NCBI GenBank assembly: GCA_031265015.1
Contig: JAISDG010000231.1
Span: forward strand, 1 to 11,465
DNA: 11,465 bases
Source of the DNA: Spirochaetaceae bacterium
Lineage (GTDB): Bacteria > Spirochaetota > Spirochaetia > Treponematales > Breznakiellaceae
Direction: 5' to 3'
Both the position numbers and the translations under genes were made by a program. The notes under the pieces are model-generated. The model saw only the letters and a list, made by a program, of their open reading frames with translations, did no database searches and had not been told where the DNA came from. Position 1 is the first letter of the stretch; every line of letters begins with the position of its first letter. Below, piece after piece: positions 6,383 to 11,465 of the stretch.

Positions 6383-7768
6383 ATGGGCCTTGCAGTAATA
6401 ACCATTTTCCTCGCCGTAGGTATAGGGTTCCTTGTCTTCTTTATCGTCAAATCCATAGCCTTACCTAAGCGTGCCGATCAAATCCTTGGATTTCTAAAAA
6501 AAGGGAAAACCCAGATCGTTATCAAGGCCGCCAAAGTCATTTTAGCCGGGGATCCGAAAAACGCCGATGCCCGGTACTTCCTGGCCAAGGCATATCTGGC
6601 GGAAAAAAAAGAGGATCTGGCCTACGGTGAATTAAAAACCTTAAGCCTTTCCGGCGCCGCGGGGGAATTTACCCCGGAAGAGGACTTCCGGAAGGAACTG
6701 GCCCAGCTTTTTGTCAAGAACAAGCAGATTGAAGAAGCCCTTAAGGAATATATTCTTCTTATCAAATTGAAACCGGAAAAGCCGGAGTATTACTACTGGG
6801 CGGGAAAGCTTTTTACCGAACGGAACCGTACCGATATGGCCCAAAATTATCTTCGGAAAGCCGCCGAGCTTTCCCCCCGGGATCCCAAAATTCATTTTGA
6901 ACTGGGAGTGATGCTCTACAAAAACAAAAATGCCATGGAGGCCAAAGACGCGCTGGAACGTTCCCTTAAGTTCCAGGCCGATAACGCCCAGGCTTACTAC
7001 TACCTGGGAAAGATCCAGAAAGACGCCCGGGACTATAACGGGGCCATCGCCACCCTGGAAAAGGCCGCCCGGGATCCCCTGTACCGCCTGCGGGCCCTGC
7101 TGGAACGGGGAAGCTGCTACATGGCCCTGAACGCGGCGGACAAGGCCATTCCCGACCTGGAACGGGCGGTGAAGGCCATTACCGAAGAAAAGACCCCGGA
7201 AAGCCTTTACGCCCGGTACTTTCTGGCCATGTGTTACGAAAAGACCCGCTGCATGGAAAAGGCCATTGAACAATGGGACAAGATCCACGGCTTTAAGGCA
7301 AATTTTAAGGATGTGGAAGCCAAGCTGGCGCAGTACCAGGATCTGCGGAACGACGACGCGGTAAAGGATTTTTTAAGTTCGGGAAACCAGGAATTTATGG
7401 AAATCTGTAAAACCATGGTCAGCCTTTCCCTGGCCCTGACGGTTAAATTCTCCAAGACCATCCCCGACGGGGCGGAGCTGGTGGTTATTGAAAACGAGTC
7501 CGCCAAATGGAAAAACGCCCGTAAACAGCCCCGGCTGATAAGGATCTACCGTTCCCCCGACATGGTGGACGACGCAAAAATCCGTTCCATCCTGGACGAC
7601 GCAAAAAAACAGAACATGGCCCGGGCCATGGTGATAACCAGTTCCGGTTTTACCAGAAGCGCCCTGGACTACGCGGAATCCCGGCCGGTGGAATTGTACA
7701 ACAAGACAAAGCTGCAGGAGCTGCTTAAGCAGAATTCAGGACAAAGCCCCCGGACCGGAGGCCCGTGA
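6383..7768 (+). CDS. Membrane-anchored TPR protein with degenerate Mrr-type nuclease-like C-terminal domain
   Basis: A 461-residue protein. Residues 3-25 form one membrane helix with no cleavage site; the following lysine/arginine-rich stretch suggests the remainder faces the cytoplasm. TPR-like units span about 43-305 (for example 134-167, 168-201, 202-235, 236-268). Residues 335-449 resemble the Mrr_cat (restriction endonuclease-like) domain: an opening helix near EFMEIC (337-342), DGAELVV (362-368), LIRIYR (385-390), then the family's best-kept part ARAMVITSSGFTRSALDYAE (413-432) and PVELYNKTKLQELL (435-448). In active Mrr enzymes the equivalents are an acidic residue, then Q-x-K; here the lysine position appears to be tyrosine, so cleavage activity is doubtful. 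A protein- or nucleic-acid-binding role at the membrane is inference. The ribosome binding site before ATG 6383 is weak. Its stop overlaps the next gene by GTGA. Confidence 0.88.
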   Translation: MGLAVITIFLAVGIGFLVFFIVKSIALPKRADQILGFLKKGKTQIVIKAAKVILAGDPKNADARYFLAKAYLAEKKEDLAYGELKTLSLSGAAGEFTPEEDFRKELAQLFVKNKQIEEALKEYILLIKLKPEKPEYYYWAGKLFTERNRTDMAQNYLRKAAELSPRDPKIHFELGVMLYKNKNAMEAKDALERSLKFQADNAQAYYYLGKIQKDARDYNGAIATLEKAARDPLYRLRALLERGSCYMALNAADKAIPDLERAVKAITEEKTPESLYARYFLAMCYEKTRCMEKAIEQWDKIHGFKANFKDVEAKLAQYQDLRNDDAVKDFLSSGNQEFMEICKTMVSLSLALTVKFSKTIPDGAELVVIENESAKWKNARKQPRLIRIYRSPDMVDDAKIRSILDDAKKQNMARAMVITSSGFTRSALDYAESRPVELYNKTKLQELLKQNSGQSPRTGGP

Positions 7769-8400
7769 AAATTCTCTGCATCGCGGATCAAATCGATCCG
7801 CTGGTGTATTCTTCTTCCATCAGAGAGCGGTACCGGGATGTGGAACTGGTTCTTTCCGCGGGGGATCTGCCCCCGGATTATCTGGATTTTGTCGTCTCCA
7901 GCCTGAACTGTCCCCTGCTTTTTGTCTTTGGCAACCACCATCTGGAAGCGCTGGAGGCCTACCGGAACCGGACGAAAAACGGGGGGCTTACCCACGCGGG
8001 TTCCGCCGTATGCCGGGAAGGGAGCCTTATTATCGCGGGTTTGGGGGGCTCCATGATGTACAACAGCGGCGCCAACCAGTATACGGAACTGCAGATGGTT
8101 CTGGAAATCTGCCGGCTTGTCCCCCGGCTTATCTTTAACCGGATCTTCCGGGGCCGGGCGCTGGACATACTCCTGACCCACGCGGCCCCCCGGGGCATCC
8201 ATGACAAAAGCGATCCCTGCCACCGGGGCTTTAAATGCTTCCTCTGGTTTATGACACTCTTCAAGCCCCGGTATCTGGTCCACGGCCATATACACCTCTA
8301 CGACCTTTCCGATGTACGGATCACCAGATATAAAAGAACAACGGTCATCAACGCCTTTGGCCGTTATCTTATCAACACGGAAGATACGGAGCAAAGTTGA
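7765..8400 (+). CDS. Calcineurin-like metallophosphoesterase
   Basis: A 211-residue single-domain phosphoesterase, short like the YfcE/MJ0912 type. Motifs in order: ILCIAD ending in Asp8, AGD at 32-34, GNHH at 56-59, GLGGS at 92-96, LTHAAPRG at 137-144 and HGHIH at 173-177. These supply metal-binding Asp8, Asp34, Asn57, His138, His175 and His177. Two positions differ from the textbook pattern: the D-x-H near the N-terminus is D-Q-I, and GNH(D/E) is GNHH. The family cleaves phosphomonoesters or phosphodiesters; the substrate is unknown. It is cytoplasmic, without a signal peptide. The GTG start overlaps the upstream stop (GTGA) and has GGAGG close by, implying co-translation with the TPR/Mrr-like protein. 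Confidence 0.88.
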   Translation: MKILCIADQIDPLVYSSSIRERYRDVELVLSAGDLPPDYLDFVVSSLNCPLLFVFGNHHLEALEAYRNRTKNGGLTHAGSAVCREGSLIIAGLGGSMMYNSGANQYTELQMVLEICRLVPRLIFNRIFRGRALDILLTHAAPRGIHDKSDPCHRGFKCFLWFMTLFKPRYLVHGHIHLYDLSDVRITRYKRTTVINAFGRYLINTEDTEQS

Positions 8401-8435
8401 TTGTAGTGATCTATGGTGTAAGATGAGGAGTTTTT

Positions 8436-9347
8436 ATGGACATTAAGCGCCAGGCCTCGGAAGATTTTTCCAAAGCCAGAACCAAAGAAATATTTTCCCG
8501 GATCATGCACTTTATGAATACCGGCCGGGACAAGCTGCTTTCGCTGAACGATGTACGGCAGATCCTTAAACCCAAAACGGAAAGCTACAGGGGCATGGAG
8601 GTGGTGCCGGTTAAGCTTATCGTGGGCAGCGAGGGCCGGTACCGGGACTTTAACAAGTACTTTCTGCCCCGGGCGGAATACCTCCGGTCCCGGTGGGAAC
8701 GGGTGGACCAGGCCCGGCTTACCGATGTAGCCCTGCCCCCCATCCAGCTCTACGAAGTGGGGGGAGCGTACTTTGTCCGCGATGGAAACCACCGGGTTTC
8801 GGTGGCCCGCTCCCAGGGCGGTGAAATGGTAGACGCCGAGGTAACAAGCCTTTCCACGGAAATACAGATCAGCCCCCGCATGACCATCGATGAATTAAAA
8901 ACGGCCCTCATCGGGTATGAAAAAAACCTGTTCTACGAGAAAACCCGGTTTATGGAACTAACGGGCTGCGGGGATTTGGATTTTACCGTACCGGGCCGTT
9001 ACGACGTGATCTATAACCATATCCTGGTCCACAAGTACTATATTAATCAGTCCAGGGCCGGGGAACTTTCCTTTGACAAAGCCCTGGTATCCTGGTACCA
9101 AAACGTGTATACCCCCATTATCAGCATCATCACCGGAGAAAAACTCTGCTCCCTCTTTTCCCAAAGAACCGCCAGCGATCTTTATGTCTGGATAGTCAGG
9201 CACTGGGATGAGCTTAAGAAAAAATACGGACTCCACTATGCCCTTCCCGACGCAATCCATGATTTTAGAAACCGTTACGGCGGCGCTCGGGTCTCGTTCC
9301 GTACCTTGATAAAGTCCTTTATTACCGGTATCTTTACCAGGAGGTAA
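8436..9347 (+). CDS. ParB/sulfiredoxin-like domain protein with uncharacterised C-terminal domain
   Basis: Residues 55-140 look like the ParB N-terminal (ParB/sulfiredoxin) fold: VPVKLIVGS (57-65), then LPPIQLYEV (100-108) and YFVRDGNHRVSVARSQG (112-128). DGNHR stands where nucleotide-binding ParB proteins have GERR or GHHR. No helix-turn-helix of true ParB follows. Instead residues 150-303 form a helical region with HKYYINQ (199-205), the segment SWYQNVYTPII (219-229) and SQRTASDLYVWIVRHW (242-257), a pattern I associate with ParB-like proteins of unknown function rather than with plasmid partition. No parA gene is nearby. It is therefore probably not a partition protein; nucleotide binding or hydrolysis, or regulation, are options. 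ATG 8436 has GAGGAG about six bases upstream. The gene ends five bases before the kinase gene. Confidence 0.8.
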   Translation: MDIKRQASEDFSKARTKEIFSRIMHFMNTGRDKLLSLNDVRQILKPKTESYRGMEVVPVKLIVGSEGRYRDFNKYFLPRAEYLRSRWERVDQARLTDVALPPIQLYEVGGAYFVRDGNHRVSVARSQGGEMVDAEVTSLSTEIQISPRMTIDELKTALIGYEKNLFYEKTRFMELTGCGDLDFTVPGRYDVIYNHILVHKYYINQSRAGELSFDKALVSWYQNVYTPIISIITGEKLCSLFSQRTASDLYVWIVRHWDELKKKYGLHYALPDAIHDFRNRYGGARVSFRTLIKSFITGIFTRR

Positions 9348-9352
9348 AACCA

Positions 9353-10222
9353 GTGCCTGTACTTTCAATCCAATCCCATGTTGTTTACGGCCATGCGGGG
9401 AACAGTGCCGCGGTCTTTCCCCTCCAGCGCCTGGGCCGCGAAACCTGGGCCGTCAATACCGTTGAATTTTCCAACCATACCGGGTATAAGGCCTGGCGGG
9501 GCGAAGCCTTAAGTTCCGCGCTGGTGGAAGAACTGGTCCTGGGCCTGGAAGAACGGGACGTGCTTAAAAACTGCGAAGCGGTACTCTCCGGCTATTTGGG
9601 AGACCCTTCAACGGGCCGGGCCATTATTGCCGCGGTCAAAAAAGTCCGCTCCCATGCCCCCGGAGCCCTTTACTGCTGTGATCCGGTCATGGGGGATGTC
9701 GGCCGGGGATTTTATGTCAACCCCGAAATCCCCGGTATTTTTAAAAACGAAGTGATCCCCCTGGCGGATATCATCACTCCCAATCAGTTTGAACTGGATG
9801 CCCTGACGGGGCTCAAGACCGAAACCCTGGAAGAGGTCCTCGGGGCGGTGGAGCAGCTCCACCAGGCGGGGCCGGGGATCGTCCTGGTAACCAGCCTGCG
9901 TACCGCCGGCATGCCCCGGACCGGGCAAAAAGAAGTCGGCATGCTGGTTTCCAACGGCAGAGAACGTTTCCGCATCAGTACCCCGGAACTGTACTTTGAA
10001 AACAGCGCTTCCATGGCGGGTTCCGGGGATCTGACCACATCGGTCTTTCTTTCCCGGTACCTGGAAACCGGCGGCATTAAACAAACCCTGGAACTGACCG
10101 CCGCGTCGGTGTACGGAATCATCGAAGCGACCCACCGGGCAAAAAGCCGGGAACTGCTTTTAATCGCCGCCCAGGAGGCGCTGGCTTCCCCGGCGGAGAA
10201 GTTCCGGGCGGAAAAGCTGTAA
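9353..10222 (+). CDS. pdxY: Pyridoxal/pyridoxamine kinase (PdxY/PdxK-like)
   Basis: A 289-residue ribokinase-fold enzyme that phosphorylates pyridoxal, and often pyridoxamine or pyridoxine, with ATP to make the cofactor PLP in B6 salvage. Landmarks: SIQSHVVYGHAGNSAA at 5-20 (substrate pocket), VEFSNHTGY at 37-45, SGYLGD at 79-84, CDPVMGD at 109-115, ITPNQFELD at 141-149, VTS at 179-181 and GSGDL at 223-227, in which Asp226 should be the catalytic base. The residue before the last glycine is Ser, where Thr or Ala is more common. The length fits the family. The start is GTG 9353 with AGGAGG about eight bases upstream, inside the end of the ParB-like gene, so both are probably one transcript. 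Cytoplasmic. PdxY and PdxK cannot be told apart by eye with certainty. Confidence 0.92.
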   Translation: MPVLSIQSHVVYGHAGNSAAVFPLQRLGRETWAVNTVEFSNHTGYKAWRGEALSSALVEELVLGLEERDVLKNCEAVLSGYLGDPSTGRAIIAAVKKVRSHAPGALYCCDPVMGDVGRGFYVNPEIPGIFKNEVIPLADIITPNQFELDALTGLKTETLEEVLGAVEQLHQAGPGIVLVTSLRTAGMPRTGQKEVGMLVSNGRERFRISTPELYFENSASMAGSGDLTTSVFLSRYLETGGIKQTLELTAASVYGIIEATHRAKSRELLLIAAQEALASPAEKFRAEKL

Positions 10223-10235
10223 TAACAGCTTTTCC
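10210..10235 (+). other. 11-bp hairpin over the pdxY-like stop codon
   Basis: GGAAAAGCTGT (10210-10220) is the exact reverse complement of ACAGCTTTTCC (10225-10235), with a four-base AATA loop; the TAA stop codon begins at 10220. No T-run follows, so termination is uncertain. It may attenuate expression of, or protect transcript ends before, the M28 gene that starts 45 bases later. Confidence 0.6.
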
Positions 10236-10279
10236 CTGTAAAGCGGCGGAAGACCCATGACCCCCGGGCAGGTTCTTTT

Positions 10280-11179
10280 GTGAACCGGGATGATTTGTTT
10301 ACGGCGGCGCCCTACCGCCGCTTTAAAGAATTCACCGGCCCCGGAGCGGACCGCCGGGCCGTGTTGTGTTCCGCCCTGGAAGATCTGTTCCTGCCCTACA
10401 CCATCCTGGACATCGCGGGTAAACGCCACATTGCGGTAGGCCCCGGGGGCCGGGATGGCAAAGCGCCGGGGATCATGCTTACCGCCCACTATGACCGCAG
10501 CCCCCGCAGTTCCGGGGCCAACGATAACGGAGCCGCGGTGTTCCTCCTGGCGGAAACCGCGGCCCTTGCCCGGCGCGGGGGCATGCCGCCGGTTCTGTTT
10601 GTCTTTACCGACGGCGAGGAACTTTCGGGGGACGAGGGCCTCCAAAACCAGGGCGCCTACGGTCTGGGAATGTACCTGCGGGAAAAAGGACTCGACGGGA
10701 CCCGGATTTTTTGTTTTGACGCCTGCGGTACCGGTGACACCCTGATTATTTCCACCACCGCGGATCAGCTGTTAAAAGGCAGGGAAAAAAACGCCGGCGC
10801 GGAGGCGCTGCGGCGCAAAGTACAGGAACTGCGGCGTACCGCGCTGGAGGCAGCCAGAACGGCCCGGCTGGAAAAGGTGCTGCTTATTCCCACGCCCTTT
10901 TCCGACGACGGGGGCTTTCTTCGGGCGGGACTCGCGGCCCAAACCATTACGGTCCTGCCCCGGAAAGAGGCGGCCCCCTTTGCGGCGCTGGTCCGCCGGG
11001 AAGAGGCGGCGGCCGCGGCCCTCCTCTCGAGGGCCGCGGCCCGGCCGGAGGACCGCGGAAGCATCCCCGAAACCTGGCGCTGCCTGAACGGTCCCTCCGA
11101 CAGCCCTCTGCGGCTTACCCCGGAATACTGGAAGCAGGTAACCGCCTTCGCAGAGGCGCTGATAAGCGGATCCTGGTAA
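10280..11179 (+). CDS. M28-family peptidase-like protein, probably altered at the metal site
   Basis: A 299-residue protein with the zinc exopeptidase (M28) pattern: LTAHYD at 67-72 (His70), GANDNGAA at 79-86 (bridging Asp82), FTDGEE at 109-114 (Glu113 general base, Glu114 metal ligand) and FCFDACG at 144-150 (Asp147 ligand candidate). SDDGGF at 208-213 stands where SDHxxF is common, and LNGPSDSP at 269-276 stands where a H-x-x-x-D-T-like motif normally supplies the last histidine ligand. No histidine occurs after residue 70, so that ligand is missing. It may be a binding protein or use another ligand. There is no signal peptide, so it appears cytoplasmic, unlike many secreted M28 enzymes. 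The GTG start at 10280 overlaps the stop of an eight-codon ORF beginning at ATG 10257 behind GGCGGAAG, which may couple translation. It is the last gene before the terminator. Confidence 0.85.
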   Translation: MNRDDLFTAAPYRRFKEFTGPGADRRAVLCSALEDLFLPYTILDIAGKRHIAVGPGGRDGKAPGIMLTAHYDRSPRSSGANDNGAAVFLLAETAALARRGGMPPVLFVFTDGEELSGDEGLQNQGAYGLGMYLREKGLDGTRIFCFDACGTGDTLIISTTADQLLKGREKNAGAEALRRKVQELRRTALEAARTARLEKVLLIPTPFSDDGGFLRAGLAAQTITVLPRKEAAPFAALVRREEAAAAALLSRAAARPEDRGSIPETWRCLNGPSDSPLRLTPEYWKQVTAFAEALISGSW

Positions 11180-11243
11180 ACGCCATGGCGGGGAAGCATC
11201 GGCAATCATTTTCGCATCTTCCTTTTGGACTTTCAATGAACCT

Positions 11244-11283
11244 GGGGCTGTCCAAAAAGTAAGGGCAGCTCCTTATATTTTTT
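11244..11283 (+). terminator. Intrinsic terminator of the plus-strand operon
   Basis: GGGGCTGTCC (11244-11253) pairs along ten bases with GGGCAGCTCC (11263-11272), two of them G-T, around a nine-base A-rich loop. TTATATTTTTT follows directly (11273-11283). This is the normal layout of a rho-independent terminator, 64 bases after the M28 stop codon. The left arm also resembles ends of some insertion sequences, so an IS-end origin is not excluded. Confidence 0.75.
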
Positions 11284-11317
11284 CCCTGTACGGCAAAATG
11301 CATGCTAAACTATCCCC

Positions 11318-11425
11318 ATGAGTAAAGGCGTAAGTGACAAAATAACCTACTACACGGTAACTTTTAAATCTTTACCTGTAATGAAGGATATGGTAGTATT
11401 CCAGCGGGAGAAATACTACCGATGA
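11318..11425 (+). CDS. Small 35-residue ORF, unknown function
   Basis: The product starts MSKGVSDKITYYTV and ends FQREKYYR; I do not recognise it. It is basic, has no signal peptide or membrane segment, and lies in DNA clearly richer in A and T than the genes to its left. No ribosome binding site precedes the ATG, but TGCTAAACT (11303-11311) resembles an extended -10 that would place transcription start almost at the ATG, giving a leaderless message. Its TGA stop overlaps the next ATG as ATGA, which argues that it is translated. It could instead be a gene remnant. Confidence 0.35.
   Translation: MSKGVSDKITYYTVTFKSLPVMKDMVVFQREKYYR
11392..11420 (+). other. 9-bp inverted repeat enclosing a ribosome binding site
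   Basis: GGTAGTATT (11392-11400) is the exact reverse complement of AATACTACC (11412-11420). The 11-base loop contains GGGAG (11406-11410), the likely ribosome binding site for the ATG at 11422. Folding would place this site in a loop and the start codon next to the stem, so translation of the downstream gene could be restrained unless the small upstream ORF is being read. Confidence 0.55.
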
Positions 11426-11465
11426 TAAGAACCATACGGAACATTGAATTAAGCCCGGAAGAACG
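11422..11465 (+). CDS. Start of an unidentified gene, possibly IS630-like transposase (cut by window edge)
   Basis: Only 14 codons are visible: MIRTIRNIELSPEE. A short start followed by 'LSPEER' resembles the N-terminal helix-turn-helix of IS630-type transposases, but this is far too little for a firm call. It begins at the ATG that overlaps the stop of the 35-codon ORF, behind a hairpin, and shares the AT-rich composition of that ORF. Confidence 0.35.
   Translation, partial: MIRTIRNIELSPEE

Noticed and set aside
8436..9347. Chromosome or plasmid partition parB
   Set aside because: There is no helix-turn-helix after the N-terminal fold, no parA neighbour and no parS-like sites were noticed.
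11244..11272. Insertion-sequence terminal repeat
   Set aside because: GGGGCTGTCCAAAAAG resembles some IS ends, but the stem plus T-run explains it as a terminator; no matching end is visible in the window.

Overview
The window looks like chromosomal DNA from a spirochaete, probably a free-living or gut-associated treponeme relative. This rests on gene content and style: many TPR proteins, a UPF0237/UPF0210 pair, compact head-to-tail genes with 4-bp overlaps, and high-GC coding DNA rich in CCGG and CGG. No rRNA or marker gene is present, so the taxonomy is inference.

Layout. Two gene blocks diverge from a 158-bp promoter region at 6225-6382. The left block (6224 down to 1, minus strand) runs in transcription order: exported TPR protein, membrane-anchored 670-residue TPR protein, AI-2E-family membrane transporter, UPF0237 ACT-domain protein, UPF0210/DUF711 'PFL-like' protein, and the start of an ECF/Cbi-type ABC ATPase cut by the window edge. 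Between the ACT and UPF0210 genes lie about three tandem 54-55 bp repeats, each able to fold into a hairpin. A 131-bp gap between the two TPR genes also holds hairpins.

The right block (6383 up to 11179, plus strand) has a near-consensus sigma70 promoter (TTGACA, 17 bp, TATAAC) and a strong leader hairpin. Its genes are: a membrane-anchored TPR protein whose C-terminus resembles a degenerate Mrr-type nuclease domain, a calcineurin-like phosphoesterase, a ParB/sulfiredoxin-like domain protein with a second uncharacterised domain, a pyridoxal/pyridoxamine kinase, and an M28-type peptidase that lacks the usual last metal-binding histidine. A good intrinsic terminator follows at 11244-11283.

Beyond the terminator the DNA becomes AT-rich. 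It holds a 35-codon ORF overlapping by ATGA the first codons of another gene, possibly an IS630-like transposase. This may be the edge of a mobile or accessory segment.

How the genes work together is mostly unknown. The TPR proteins probably scaffold complexes at or beyond the inner membrane. The clearest metabolic calls are the vitamin B6 salvage kinase and the ECF ATPase (vitamin or metal uptake). No gap exceeds 300 bases. The most unusual signals are the hairpin repeats, the TPR/Mrr-like fusion and its structured leader, and several enzyme-like proteins with altered active-site motifs.
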